DNA of 64,000 bases from Ignavibacteria bacterium. Its GTDB lineage: Bacteria > Bacteroidota > Ignavibacteria > Kapaibacteriales > UBA961. Below are positions 1-10,605 of this stretch, one piece after another; position 1 is the first letter of the stretch; the number at the start of each line of letters is the position of its first letter. Both the position numbers and the translations under genes were made by a program. The notes beneath the pieces are model-generated. The model did not search any database. It was not told the DNA's origin and was given only the letters and a program-made list of their open reading frames with translations. The stretch spans positions 186,001 through 250,000 of the forward strand of contig JADJXV010000028.1 in assembly GCA_016720145.1 (NCBI GenBank), given 5' to 3'.

Positions 1-51
1 TTTTTGTTATGAGCAATTAATTCAATACATTACATTACACTGACTACTCGT

Positions 52-639
52 ATGAAACCTACAGCCTCCCCACAATTCTCCTTATCCCGCTGGACACGTG
101 CTACCTTTTGGGGTTGGCTGCTTGGTGTTGTTTTCATCCTTATGTTGTCGTCGTTTTTGGACTCTATCGGTATCGAGAATATGCAATTTTATCTCGGTAT
201 TGGTATGGGCGCAGGAGTGGGATTCACTCAATGGCTTACGCTCCGACGTTGGATACGAGTGAGGTTACATTGGATATGGTATTCGATTATAGGTATGGGT
301 ATCCCTTTTATTATCATGGATTTATTAGTTCCCAAATCTGTTAGTTACAAGATTCAATTCTCGATGGCATTCGGCGCTCTTACCGTTGGGTGGCTCCAAT
401 CCAATCTTCTCAATGCACAAAAAAAGCATGCGAGTGTATGGATGGTGGGTTCGCTCCTCGGTTGGACCGCCGCCGCACTCACCGTACAGGCAATCGATTA
501 TACAATGAAACTCAAGCCCACTATCACCTCTAATCTCCTCCTTGCAGCCATCAATCTGTCTCTCATCCTCGCCGGTGGGATCGTCCTTGGGTTAATTACA
601 GGTAAAGCATTGAAGAAAATTATCGTGAAGGATGAATAG
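52..639 (+). CDS. Six-TM integral membrane protein, function unknown
   Basis: 195 residues with about six hydrophobic helices (roughly residues 17-37, 44-62, 72-92, 102-120, 128-148 and 163-187), short loops and basic ends, so an inner membrane protein. I do not recognise a family motif or catalytic residues. The start is the first ATG after an AT-rich leader; no strong ribosome binding site is seen. It stands alone: the next gene begins about 280 bases downstream on the same strand. Existence as a gene is supported by the continuous hydrophobic pattern; function is open. Confidence 0.75.
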   Translation: MKPTASPQFSLSRWTRATFWGWLLGVVFILMLSSFLDSIGIENMQFYLGIGMGAGVGFTQWLTLRRWIRVRLHWIWYSIIGMGIPFIIMDLLVPKSVSYKIQFSMAFGALTVGWLQSNLLNAQKKHASVWMVGSLLGWTAAALTVQAIDYTMKLKPTITSNLLLAAINLSLILAGGIVLGLITGKALKKIIVKDE

Positions 640-922
640 CAATCGATTCATTCTTTTACATCGTCAAGCCATGCCTAACTACTTTCAGAAGCTAGACTTG
701 GCCGGAAATGTGTGAGACGTTAATGGTCTGAATACATCTGCTTGGTCACGAACGTGAATCATATCATCAGTCAGGACTACATGTATTCATGATAGTCATA
801 ACGGGATTTGAACGAATACAATTTGCTCAATTCATAAAGGAAGAAGACCTGGTTATCATAATGTAAATAAGATAGTTACATAATTTTAAATGCGATAAAA
901 CTGAAATCTTAAACAGAGAATT
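640..922. other. Intergenic, no recognised feature
   Basis: About 280 bases between the membrane protein and the cyclase gene. I see no ORF of interest, no strong hairpin and none of the repeat families found elsewhere in the window. Confidence 0.5.
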
Positions 923-3077
923 ATGAATGAATCTTTGCGTGAAATACACCTTTCAGAAGGAGAATCAGCCGACGAGTTCTTCCTTGAAGTGCAAGCATTA
1001 TTTGCCGAAGGCGATGGCTATAGCTCAAAAGGTAATTCCATAAAAATAGCTGAAGTCGGCGAGAAATTGCAAGCGCTCGGACAAGCACATAATGACCAGG
1101 TTACCGTAACATGGGGAATTCTTTATGGTGGAATGTCGCACTCAATTGCTCGGCGCTACGATGAAGCGATGATTGTTTTCAAGAATGTACTTCAATCCTT
1201 CGAACTTCTTGGTGATAAAGCAGGTACGTCTCGAACGCTTTTGAATATAGGGCGTATATTAACCTTCACTGAAAAGTTAGCCGAAGCGAAGGAATGTTAT
1301 GATAAGGTATTTGCCATCGAACTCGAACTCGAAAACATAAAGAGTTTAACGCGGATTCTGTCCAATATGGCTACTCTCTCGACACTATTACACAACTACC
1401 AAGAAATACAAGATATACGCGAAAAAGTACTCCCACTTATCGAGCGTTCCGGTGACAAAAGTTTACTTGCTCTTATGCTTAATCAAGCATCATTAACCGC
1501 GCTGGTACACCTCTCAGAATTACCGCAAGCAATGCAGTATTCAGAACGAGCACTTAAAATATGCCGCGAAATAGGTGACCTCGACCAAGAAGCCTCTGCT
1601 CTTGATGGAATAGGCGCAGTGTATTGGTACATGGGGGATGCGGGACGTTCGATTGAATACTACGCCAAATGCATTGCTATAGCTGAAACACTCGAAGACC
1701 CCAGAAAGCTCGCCGGACATCTCACCAATGCCGCCTATCCCTATATGTTACTTGAAGATTATGCAAAAGTTGGAGAGTTGAATAAACGCGCGAAAGCTAT
1801 CTATTATGAGACAAATAATGAGTTTATTTCAGGCTGGGCAGAGATGGGAATCGGCGTGGCTGCGATGAAATTAGGTGACCCTGCTACAGCATTAGCACAC
1901 CAACAAAAAGCAATATCATTACTCGAAGCAGATCATGATCATCATGGTTTGGGCTATGCGTATTTTAGGTGCGGCGAAGCATATATTGCGCTTGAGGAGT
2001 ACGACGAAGCGTATAAAGTATTCAACCAAGGTCTTGAGTTTCGCAGATTAAATAACGCAAAGCTTGAAATAGCCGATACACAATGTGAGCGTGGTAAATT
2101 GTTGATACGATTTGGGTTACTAACCGAAGCTATCGACGTGCTCAATGATGCTCTTTCAGAAGCTGAAGCTATGACCGCCAAAGCGCAGATATTCGCCATT
2201 CACCGCGCCCTATCCGATGCGTATTTCGCACTCGGAGATCACTCGAATGCCTATCACCATCTCAATACTTTCGTCAGAGTTCGTGATGAAATACAGAATC
2301 AGGAAAGCGCCAAAAAAGCCGCAAGTGTCGAGTATTTACATGGTCAGCAAATCACCCGTAAAGAACAGGAAGCGACGGATAGAATTCTTGATAACATATT
2401 GCCAACATCAATCACCAAACGCCTCAAGGCAGGGGAAACACTTATAGCAGATACTATCGACTCTGTGACAGTGCTTTTTGCTGATGTCGTTGGATTCACA
2501 CCACTTGCAGCAGAGTTGAGTGCTACTGATTTAGTGAAATTACTCGCTTTTATCTTTAACCGTTTTGATGATATCTGCCTCAAACACGGACTCGAAAAAA
2601 TCAAAACCATCGGTGATGCATACATGGCAGTAGCCGGCGCGCCCGACCCTGTGGATGACCACGCGCTTCGGTGTGCTTGTGCTGCACTCGAAATGCTCGA
2701 GGATTTTGAAATTCCTCGCAACCTACTCGATGAAAATCTTCCCGAAATCGAACTCGATTTCCGTATCGGAATACACACCGGAAGCGCCGTGGCGGGGATA
2801 ATCGGTGAACGTAAATTCGCCTACCGACCTCTGGGGCGATGCCGTCAATACTGCAAGCCGCATGGAATCTCATGGCGAAGCCGGGAAAATACATGTGTCT
2901 GAGGAATTTTTGAAGAAATTGTTAATGGTTAATGGTGAATGGTTAATGGAAGAAGCAAGCAATTTTTCCTCATTAACCATTAACCATTTACCATTAACCA
3001 TTATTTCTCGTGGAGAAATGGACATCAAAGGCAAAGGTAGGATGAAAACGTATTTTCTTGACCGTGTGGAGGGATAA
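923..3077 (+). CDS. TPR-repeat class III adenylate cyclase, frameshifted
   Basis: The N-terminal ~460 residues are tetratricopeptide repeats (A-x-x-x-Y-E-x-A-L type), followed by a short helical linker ([13 protein letters not shown]) and a class III nucleotide cyclase domain. The two metal-binding aspartates are visible in FADVVGF (residue 521) and GDAYMA (residue 565). The Lys in KIKTIGD and the Asp in DLWGDAVN suggest ATP as substrate. The reading frame is lost at 2824-2825: one extra C separates KFAY from [13 protein letters not shown], which lies in another frame. The transition-state Asn and Arg are in that second part, so the 659-residue product ending at 2902 would be inactive. The C-terminal part also carries an in-frame repeat insertion (see 2919-3002). 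No TM helix or signal peptide, so cytoplasmic; TPRs probably mediate protein contacts. Confidence 0.85.
2919..3002. repeat. Inverted attaacc-type repeat inside the cyclase ORF
   Basis: The left arm is built from repeats of the heptamer TTAATGG; the right arm is its near-exact reverse complement (ATTAACC repeats), with a short loop. It adds about 25 residues ([10 protein letters not shown]... LTINHLPLT) between FLKKL and the conserved [17 protein letters not shown] end of the cyclase domain without breaking that frame. The same heptamer array, one arm only, lies at 18205-18233 next to another stop codon. Confidence 0.8.
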
Positions 3078-3540
3078 TTGAAAACAGGGTAATTCGTTCG
3101 GAAGAACGAGCTTGTCGATGAAAATACTATGTAACACGAATAAGCCGAGTATCACACAGCAACGACCCAATACGGGGTCGAACGTTTGTAGCACGATGTT
3201 GCAAAACGCTGATACGATCTCATACGGGGTCGAATGTTGGTCATAGGAGCACGTTTTTCTACAAACGTACAATCACGCTGTGATTGAAGAAATGCTAACT
3301 GTGCTGATTGTTTGTTTGGGTTTACTTACCAATCTAGATTCATTTATGACAACAATTCTCGAGCATAATTACAGAACATTTCCCCCAAAAGACCACCACC
3401 ATTCTCACTGCTAACTCATCAATTCGTCAGATTGTTCACCTGAATGATGCTATTCCACTTTTTTCTCTCTGCTATACCGTTATCATTGCTTAATTTTGAT
3501 GCAATGACTACACATCTTCAAGTATTTAACGGATATTCTC
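3078..3540. other. Intergenic region with two 52-base hairpin-repeat units
   Basis: 463 bases. Two copies of the ~51-base hairpin repeat are at 3162-3241 (annotated separately). The remainder, 3242-3540, is AT-rich leader of the following secreted protein and I see nothing else in it. Confidence 0.6.
3162..3241 (+). repeat. Two units of the cgacc-N-ggtcg hairpin repeat
   Basis: Units start at 3162 and 3214 (52 bases apart). Each has a GC-rich stem-loop around CGACCC...GGGGTCG followed by AACGTTTGT or AATGTTGGT. They match the array at 7053-7287 and the pair at 44290-44385 in spacing and trailing sequence, but the stem bases differ. Confidence 0.8.
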
Positions 3541-6500
3541 ATGAAACAACGCTCCTTCCTGCTCCTCTTATCTTGCCTGACCTTAGCCGCAAGTGCTGCT
3601 ATCTTCTTTACAAATCAACCCAATACAACAGCTAATTCTGACGGCTATGAAGAAACCGGCGCCCGCGCGCAATGGGAACTCCTCCGTCTGCGCGACCCTG
3701 CCACAGGGAAGATCCCTGCAGATATACGCCGTCTTGAACGTGAATTTGCTTCAACATTACCCCAAAAAACTCACATAAAAAAAGGTGAATCTACACTCAC
3801 ATCTGACTGGACACAACGTGGTCCGTGGAATGTGGGAGGTCGTACCCGAGCATTAGCAATCGATATTGCAAATGAACAAATCATCCTTGCCGGCGGAGTT
3901 TCCGGTGGAATATGGCGTTCGACTGATGGGGGAGCGCATTGGATTCAAACCTTTACCTCAACACAAATGAAAAGCGTGACGTGTATAAGTCAAGATACCC
4001 GAATAGGTAAGCGCAATATATGGTATTGTGGTACAGGCGAGATTTGGGGTAATTCCTCACGACTCAATGGTGACGGCATCCTCAAATCAATCGACGGTGG
4101 TCAATCGTGGCAGCCGCTCAAGTCCACGGTGTCGGGCACGCCGCAAACATGGGATAATGCTTATGAATTTATCTGGAATATCGTGACAAACCCAACGAAC
4201 ACAACTCAAGATGAAATCTATGCAGCTCCGGCATTGGGAAGTATTGTTCGCTCGACCGACGGCGGCGCAACCTGGAAAAACGTACTCGGTAATTTCGGGA
4301 ATGAATATTCGTATTTCGGAGATGTAGCAATATCTCCGAAAGGCGTTCTCTATGCTGCACTTAGCAAGACTGCACCCTTTGGAGTGACTTCACGTGTGAA
4401 GGGAATGTACCGCTCGACTGACGGCGTCAATTGGACAGACATTACCCCCAAAGACTTCCCAGATACGTGCAATCGTATCACGATAGGCATCTCTCCATCG
4501 GATGAAAATCAAGTGTACTTTATTGCTAATACTCCCGGCAGTGGGTTCAAAGGACTTGGCTTCGAAGGACGTGAAGACTGGAATTCCCTCTGGAAATACA
4601 CCTATATCGCATTAGACGGAACAGGTGTCGGCGGTAAATGGGAAAATCGTTCGCAATTTTTACCCAATTTTAGCGGTGAATTTGGTGATTTCTCATCACA
4701 AGGTTCGTATGATTTATTCGTACGCGTCAAGCCCGACGATCCGAATGTGGTCTTCCTCGGAGGGACAAATCTCTACCGTTCAACCGATGGATTTTCTTCA
4801 CGTAATAATTCTACTTGGATTGGCGGGTACAAACCAAACACCACCCGACCTGATTATGAATTATACCCGAATCAGCATCTGACCAACACGAACTCGTTTT
4901 TCTCGTTCTAATCCTAAAGTCATGATCTCCGGAAATGATGGCGGATTGTGGCAGTGCAATGACAATACTGCAACCCTACCCGTATGGAACTCTCTGAATA
5001 ATGGATATCTTACGACACAATTCTACACGGTAGCACTCGACCACTATACACCCAAAAGTAATGTGATCATCGGTGGATTGCAGGATAATGGAACGTTCTT
5101 TGTCAATTCCACCTCAACCACCGCCGAATGGGTACAGCCAGGACTTGGTGATGGTTCGTTCTGCGCTATCGGACGCGATAGGAACTATTATTTATCCCGC
5201 CAACAAGGGCGAATTGGACGATTTATCTTAGACAGCACCGGCAAAATTATCGAACGTGGTCGCATCGACCCGGGCGGAAAAGGATATTTATTTATCGCTC
5301 CCTTCATGCTCGACCCGAATAATGATCATGTGATGTATATGACAAAGGGAGGTTCGGTCTGGCGAAATAAAGACGTCACGCAAATACCACTTGGAAAATG
5401 GGATTCAACGGCGATGAACTGGGAAATTCTCGACGGTACGGTCACCAAAACCGACAGCGTCTCTGCACTTGGCATGTCAGTAACTCCTTCGAATCAATTG
5501 TATTACGGTACTATTCATGGCAAAGTGTATCGTTTGGATAATTGTGATAAGGTCTCTTCAATTCCGACAGAAATTACAGGAGCAGCATTCCCAGAAGATG
5601 CGTATGTGAGTTGTATAGCCGTGGACCCGAAAGATGGAAATTCGGCTATTGTGGTGTTCTCGAATTATAATGTTGTGAGCGTGTTTGCTACTATCGATGG
5701 TGGCGCAACCTGGACGGCAATCGCAGGAAATTTAGAACAAGTTCAGAACGGAACAGGCGCAGGTCCATCCTGCCGATGGGTGAAAAATCCTCAATGTCGG
5801 TGGCACGAACGTGTATTACATTGGGACGAGTACCGGTTTGTATTCCACAGCATATATCAACGGCGCCAACACAATATGGGAACAAGAAGGTGCATCCACC
5901 ATCGGGAACATGGTAATTGATATGATCGACGCGCGCGCATCTGATGGAATGGTCGTCGCTGCCACTCATGGTAATGGTATTTTCAGTTCGACTGTGACTG
6001 TTCCCCCCGCTGTGCCAGCCGCACCGCTGCTAGTGAATCCGGCACAAGACACAGCTAATATCCTGACAAGTCAACAGTTTAAATGGAGACCTGTGCAAGA
6101 TGCTGTCTATTATCAGCTTCAGGTGTCGGATAATCAAGACTTTACGACCATTTTCGCCGATCAAAAATCGCTCAAAGCGACTCAGTATGATATATCGAAT
6201 CTGGTGCAGGGCATGAAAACCTATTATTGGCGTGTGCGTGGGTTTAACTCCGGTGGTGCGAGTATCTATTCGGAAGTCTGGAAATTCACGACGGCGATTG
6301 CAGCGCCTGAACTTGTATCACCTCCAACAGGTGCATTAGGTCAATCGCTCGTGATACCACTGAAATGGAATGCAGTGCAAGGTGCTACATCCTACCACGT
6401 ACAAGTCTCTCCGAATATAGGTTTTGCGACATTGACGATGGACAAGATCACCACCGAACCGACAATTCAGACAAGTGGGCTCGAGTTGTCAAAACGGTAT

Positions 6501-6860
6501 TATTGGAAAGTGAGTTCGATTAGTGCAAGCGGTGAAGGCACTTTCACAACGAGGTGGAATTTCATGACCGGCACATCATCAGTTACGGAAAATGTACAGC
6601 CAAACCTCACCATTCGCGCCTATCCGAATCCAATTGTCAATAATTCTACAATAGAGTATTCCCTTGAAACATCAGCATTTGTGACGCTCCGGCTTTATGA
6701 TGAGCGTGGCAGGGAAGTGCGACTGTTGTATCAAGGGCAGCGTGGGGCAGGCTCTTATAACAGTACATTAACAAGCACAGACTTGCCAAATGGAAGGTAC
6801 TTTCTGACGCTCACGGCGGGAACTGCAAGGCGTACTTTGCCCGTGGAGATTCGGCGGTAG
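3541..6860 (+). CDS. Secreted BNR/sortilin-like propeller with FnIII and T9SS sorting domain, three frameshifts
   Basis: Signal peptide MKQRSFLLLLSCLTLAASAA, then Asp-box propeller repeats (RSTDGGAHW, KSIDGGQSW, RSTDGGATW), two fibronectin-like units near the C-terminus (each with a WNAVQGAT-like core and a YYWKV strand), and a T9SS sorting domain starting at YPNPIVNNS and ending PVEIRR. So an extracellular protein anchored or released through T9SS. The reading frame breaks three times: one base lost near 4879 and one in a T5 run at 4897-4901 (the expected DQHELVFSRSNPK segment is split over three frames), and one base gained in an A5 run at 5783-5787 before ILNVGGTN. Joined, the gene is about 1,106 codons with homology-like continuity throughout. 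The separate ORFs are 3541-4911, 4922-5920 and 5811-6860. Confidence 0.85.
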
Positions 6861-6871
6861 TTACCCAAAAA

Positions 6872-6947
6872 CCGAGGGCATCGCGAAGACGCGATACTCT
6901 CGGGGGGACAAAAAAGACCTGACAGGTTCAAGAAAATCTGTCAGGTC
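6872..6947. repeat. A-B double-hairpin module after the BNR gene
   Basis: Hairpin A at 6872-6903 (stems CCGAG/CTCGG and ATCGCG/CGCGAT) followed after an A-run by hairpin B at 6916-6947 (GACCTGACAG / CTGTCAGGTC). It begins 11 bases after the stop codon, in a position where it can act as a terminator. The same A and B hairpins recur at 12574-12648, 17964-18200 and 20422-22057. Confidence 0.85.
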
Positions 6948-6973
6948 TGACCCAATATTAACCATTTTTAGTA

Positions 6974-7368
6974 CGGTCAGTTGCTACAACTGACCGTCAT
7001 TACATACCAATGAAACGTACTGCTCATCAGTACTACGTCTATGCATCACCAAAACATTCGACCTCACTGAGGTCGTAATTTCATGGGTGTACATCTTGCT
7101 ACAAACATTCGACCTCTCTGAGGTCGTAATTTTTTTGCGTCCATCCAAATATCAACGACCTCATCGAGGTCGAACATTTGTAGCAATGCGCCGCCCCAAG
7201 AGCTCACGACCTCAGCGAGGTCGAACGTTTGTAGAAAGGTGCAGACACAAGAAATCACGACCTCAGCGAGGTCGAACGTTTGTTTAGTTTTTACACACAA
7301 TAGGGTAGGCGCAGTAAGCTTCAGCGGTAGGTGTGGATGGTAGGTTGTATCCACCGACCTGACCTGAA
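6974..7368. repeat. Composite repeat element: head hairpin, hairpin array, tail hairpin
   Basis: The head is a perfect hairpin at 6974-6996 (CGGTCAGTTG / CAACTGACCG) followed by GTCATTAC and AACGTACT. The middle is the 51-base array (7053-7287). The tail, about 7312-7368, has CTTCAGCGGTAGGTGT and a weaker hairpin before the next gene's stop. Head and tail recur, decayed, at 10334-10567 and 44112-44467, and singly at 45001, 52687 and 52984. Confidence 0.75.
7053..7287. repeat. Five-unit array of 51-base hairpin repeats (CRISPR look-alike)
   Basis: Five units; the first two are in reverse orientation, the last three forward, starting at 7155, 7206 and 7257, exactly 51 bases apart. The forward unit has ACGACCTC-N-GAGGTCG followed by AACGTTTGT and a 24-base interval. 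The intervals are not unique spacers: both contain a degenerate CAAGA(A/G) core also seen after the related units at 44290-44385. No cas gene is present in the window. Confidence 0.8.
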
Positions 7369-7389
7369 TCTCGACTCATACTCAATCAG

Positions 7390-9933
7390 CTATTTCCACA
7401 CCATCACCCGAAAACTATGAGACTCTCCCGCGTGAATTATCTGAATAACATATACACCAGGAGGTACATCCGAGCAATCCCAATTTAAAATTCCTGAATA
7501 ATCTTGGATCTTGTATATCGTTATGTTGGATGATTGTAAAGGTATTCCAAACATGTTATATACATCAAATGTTGCTTTATCTATAGAGTAATAGCGATTC
7601 CAAAATATAGGTGTTCGTATTAAATTTCGGCCAGGAATAGGATATGGATTAAAATTCCATAAGTATGCTTTCTCTACTTCAATTTTGGACTCTTCAACAT
7701 TGTTCACACCAGAAATTTTAAGCAGCTTTGTAGGGTTTGATCTAAAATTTATGCCTGCAATTCCATCTTGCGAAGTACCAAGTAACAAATATCCGCTTGT
7801 ATCGCTGTTCATATAGGATGAAAACAGGATGTCCTTATTAATTAATGGGATGCTTGCATCATACCCGTCCCATTTACTAAAAACGTCTCCTCCTTTTACT
7901 GAATCCCACACTGGAGTTCTTGCCTGAATATCTTTAGTATAAAGTAGATTATTGGAGTTAGTTGCAAGATACATGCGGTCATCAAATCCAAAGAAAGTAT
8001 TTGGCTTACCATTACTTTGGGCTGGTATGAAAAGGGAATCAAACACATTATCCACATAATTATATCGATAAATAATATTGAATCCGGCTTTGGTGTAGAG
8101 TTTTGAATATGTTGGATAAAAGATATAAGGACCCTTTTGAGCAGTAAAATTTGAATTGACTCCGTTCAAGTAGTAGTAAATGTCACTAGTGCCACTTTGA
8201 GTAAGTGTCTGATAAATCGGAACATCAATTTCCACACTATCCCAAGACTTGCCGTTGTCAGTGGATCGAAGTAGATAGTATTTATACGAATAATCATTCA
8301 TGTTGCCCGAAACATCTGTTTTATTATTTCCTTTGGAATTCAAAGCAAGGCAAATAATGCCTGAATCTTTTGTAATTGCCATTGAGATAATTACTTTACA
8401 ATCTATAATCACGGTGTCAATAATGCGAAAATTTGTGTCATAACGCAGCACTACATTATAGTACGACAGAACGCCTTGAGCATCTTTTACACCTCTACTT
8501 ACAATGTAAAGCAAAGTATTTTCGGAGCGAATTGCATTTGGGAACCTTGGTCGAAGTTGATTGTCAATTTGACTCTTGGTTATAGAATCACTAAACTGTA
8601 GGGTGAACGTGTTACCATAGTCATTGGTAACAAGTATGTTAGTATCGGAGGTGTTTCTTGTTGCTAATTTGATGAAACCTTTACCGGTTGAATTAAAATA
8701 ATAGTTATGTACTGAATTACCTATCCCTTTGAATTGTGGATAATAAGCATATTTTTGGGGTAGCCATGTCACTCCATCATTCGTCGTAGAATAACATATC
8801 TGATCATTGATAATGTAGATAACTCCGTTACCTTGGAAAGACGAATAATCAGTCTCACTGAAATTCCCATTGTAATACGATTTCATGTCCCATGTTTTTC
8901 CATTATTCGCAGACATAATTATCATCTTTTTGTTACCTACAGCTATCAAGGTATCTCCATTGATGCGAATTATCTCGTTGAATTTAGTAGGGTTGTTATT
9001 GCTGTAGTATATCATTCTTCCTGTCGTACTATCTTGGTTGATAACGGAATAATCCTTCGAAGTACCTACGTATTTGGAAGTATCAAAGGTAAAATATGAT
9101 ATTCCTAGAAGTGGATTATCTGATGAGGAAATTGAAGTTGGATTTATTACATAGAACTTGTCATTGTCAATAGTATAACATCCGTTAGTAATAATACTTC
9201 CTGTAATACTTTCCCAGGTTTTGCCCTGATTATCAGATTGCGCAATACTTTGACTACTGTCTTTATATGGCCCGTTTACCACGAAATTAATGGAAATATA
9301 GGTTGTCTTTCCGGATAATCTCAGAGTAGAGAGATTCGTGCAATTAACACAGGAAGGTGCTGCTACCTGAATGATGTTTGTGGTATCGTATTGCTTGGAA
9401 GTGAAAGAGTAATGGATGATATTTTTTTTGTTGTAAATAATATACATATCACTTCCATCTGCTGCAAGTTCACTATACTCTGCTGAGCTGTCGAGAGCAA
9501 TAAGAGGTTCTGAGGTAATATTTAAATTAAAATCTGCTACATACACCCCTGACTGAGTAAGCACATAAATTGATTCTTTGAAAATAGCAACATCGATAAT
9601 TGAAGGCATTACAAAGACTTCTTTATTGACCCATGACAGGCCATTGGTCGTTGATTTTATCAAGGAACTACGAGTGGCACCAAAAAAATCCTTTCCAACG
9701 GCTGCTATTTTCAGAATATCGAATTTATCTCCAATATTCACTTGCTGCCAAGTTTTACCGGAATTAAGAGAATAGGTGATTATTCCATAATCACCATAAC
9801 AGAGAATATTCTCGCCGTTAAAAGTAACTCCCCAGAAATCAGTAATCATCCGCTCGACTTTAAATGGACTTTGCTGTGCATGTAGTGAGATAACGACAAG
9901 AAAAAAAGCGATAGTAGTAGTAATTTTGTTCAT
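7390..9933 (-). CDS. Large secreted BNR/YCF48-like propeller protein with T9SS sorting domain
   Basis: 847 residues, intact. A signal peptide (MNKITTTIAFFLVVISLHAQ) is followed by repeated propeller blades with the pattern S-x-N-x-G-K-T-W (YSLNSGKTWQQV, SDNQGKTWESI, SANNGKTWDM, TNDGVTWLP, STDNGKSWDSV). The last ~80 residues form a T9SS C-terminal domain: FNPYPIPGRN, VYNMFG, then DVPPGVYVIQI. Likely an extracellular or surface protein; the ligand is unknown. It lies between the tail of one composite repeat element and the head of the next, with no operon partner. Codon use is more AT-rich than in the flanking housekeeping genes. Confidence 0.85.
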   Translation of the reverse strand: MNKITTTIAFFLVVISLHAQQSPFKVERMITDFWGVTFNGENILCYGDYGIITYSLNSGKTWQQVNIGDKFDILKIAAVGKDFFGATRSSLIKSTTNGLSWVNKEVFVMPSIIDVAIFKESIYVLTQSGVYVADFNLNITSEPLIALDSSAEYSELAADGSDMYIIYNKKNIIHYSFTSKQYDTTNIIQVAAPSCVNCTNLSTLRLSGKTTYISINFVVNGPYKDSSQSIAQSDNQGKTWESITGSIITNGCYTIDNDKFYVINPTSISSSDNPLLGISYFTFDTSKYVGTSKDYSVINQDSTTGRMIYYSNNNPTKFNEIIRINGDTLIAVGNKKMIIMSANNGKTWDMKSYYNGNFSETDYSSFQGNGVIYIINDQICYSTTNDGVTWLPQKYAYYPQFKGIGNSVHNYYFNSTGKGFIKLATRNTSDTNILVTNDYGNTFTLQFSDSITKSQIDNQLRPRFPNAIRSENTLLYIVSRGVKDAQGVLSYYNVVLRYDTNFRIIDTVIIDCKVIISMAITKDSGIICLALNSKGNNKTDVSGNMNDYSYKYYLLRSTDNGKSWDSVEIDVPIYQTLTQSGTSDIYYYLNGVNSNFTAQKGPYIFYPTYSKLYTKAGFNIIYRYNYVDNVFDSLFIPAQSNGKPNTFFGFDDRMYLATNSNNLLYTKDIQARTPVWDSVKGGDVFSKWDGYDASIPLINKDILFSSYMNSDTSGYLLLGTSQDGIAGINFRSNPTKLLKISGVNNVEESKIEVEKAYLWNFNPYPIPGRNLIRTPIFWNRYYSIDKATFDVYNMFGIPLQSSNITIYKIQDYSGILNWDCSDVPPGVYVIQIIHAGESHSFRVMVWK

Positions 9934-10605
9934 AAAGTACTTTCGAAGAGAAATTGAGATGTCATGGTTGTAGCTACATATAAAAATCTGACATGAATTC
10001 GGGCATCAATCATTGATACCCAAAATTTATAGACATTGATCAGTAATATGAAAGGTTCTGAACTAACTTACGGACAACCAACAAGTTGAAAACAATCACC
10101 ATATGTATGGTCGCCGAGATTCATTGGATTATGAGCTGGTTCTGGTTTATCTTCTAAAAGAATTGGAGTAGTTGTACAGCTCAACCCAATAAATTATAAT
10201 AAACATAAGCACCAGGACACTTCACTATTAGATTGGTAGAATGATTACGACAATATGATTGGTCATCATACAGAATCCATCACCATTGCAAGATGAAAGT
10301 CATTTTCTAAAACTATATTCACGATTTAGCAGTCCGGTCAGTTGCTACAACTGACAGTCATTACACCTATGTAACGTCCTACTAGTCAATGGTTTGCAAA
10401 TGTCTTTATCATAGCATGACAAACACGTTACGTACAATACCTTGAACAATGTATAGAATCTCTGTAAAATTTGAGTGCTTCACTGAATCAACCTGTATCT
10501 CTATCTATCATGCAGAAGTTTCAGCGGTATGTGTTGACGTTCGGTTGAAGCAACCTTCCCGACTTGAAAAGAACTAAACGGACAAGAAATTATAGTTTGG
10601 TTTGG
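9934..10605. other. 672-base intergenic region
   Basis: Upstream region of the 847-residue propeller gene (reverse strand) and downstream end of the next one. The only structure I see is the decayed composite repeat at 10334-10567. No ORF here has coding character. Confidence 0.5.
10334..10567. repeat. Decayed composite repeat: head and tail without hairpin array
   Basis: The head at 10334-10356 (CCGGTCAGTTG, CTA loop, CAACTGAC) is followed by GTCATTAC and AACGTCCT as in the copy at 6974. The tail at 10515-10567 has TTTCAGCGGTATGTGTTGACG and a loose hairpin. The 51-base units expected between them are not recognisable. Confidence 0.65.

Noticed and set aside
3541..6860. Programmed frameshifting in the BNR gene
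   Set aside because: Three shifts of mixed direction, none with a slippery heptamer plus downstream structure that I can see, and similar breaks occur in unrelated genes. Sequencing error is simpler.
7053..7287. CRISPR array
   Set aside because: Repeat-and-interval spacing looks CRISPR-like, but units occur in both orientations, the intervals are degenerate copies of each other, the repeat itself is a stem-loop that varies, and no cas gene is present.
7064..7354. Proteins of 96 and 66 residues encoded in both strands of the hairpin array
   Set aside because: They are translations of the repeat (RPQRGRTFV and QTFDLAEV repeats), with no start signal or independent coding character.
6974..10567. 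Integron with attC sites
   Set aside because: The alternating repeat-gene layout suggested cassettes, but I see no attC core (GTTRRRY) pattern, no integrase gene, and the genes are in both orientations.
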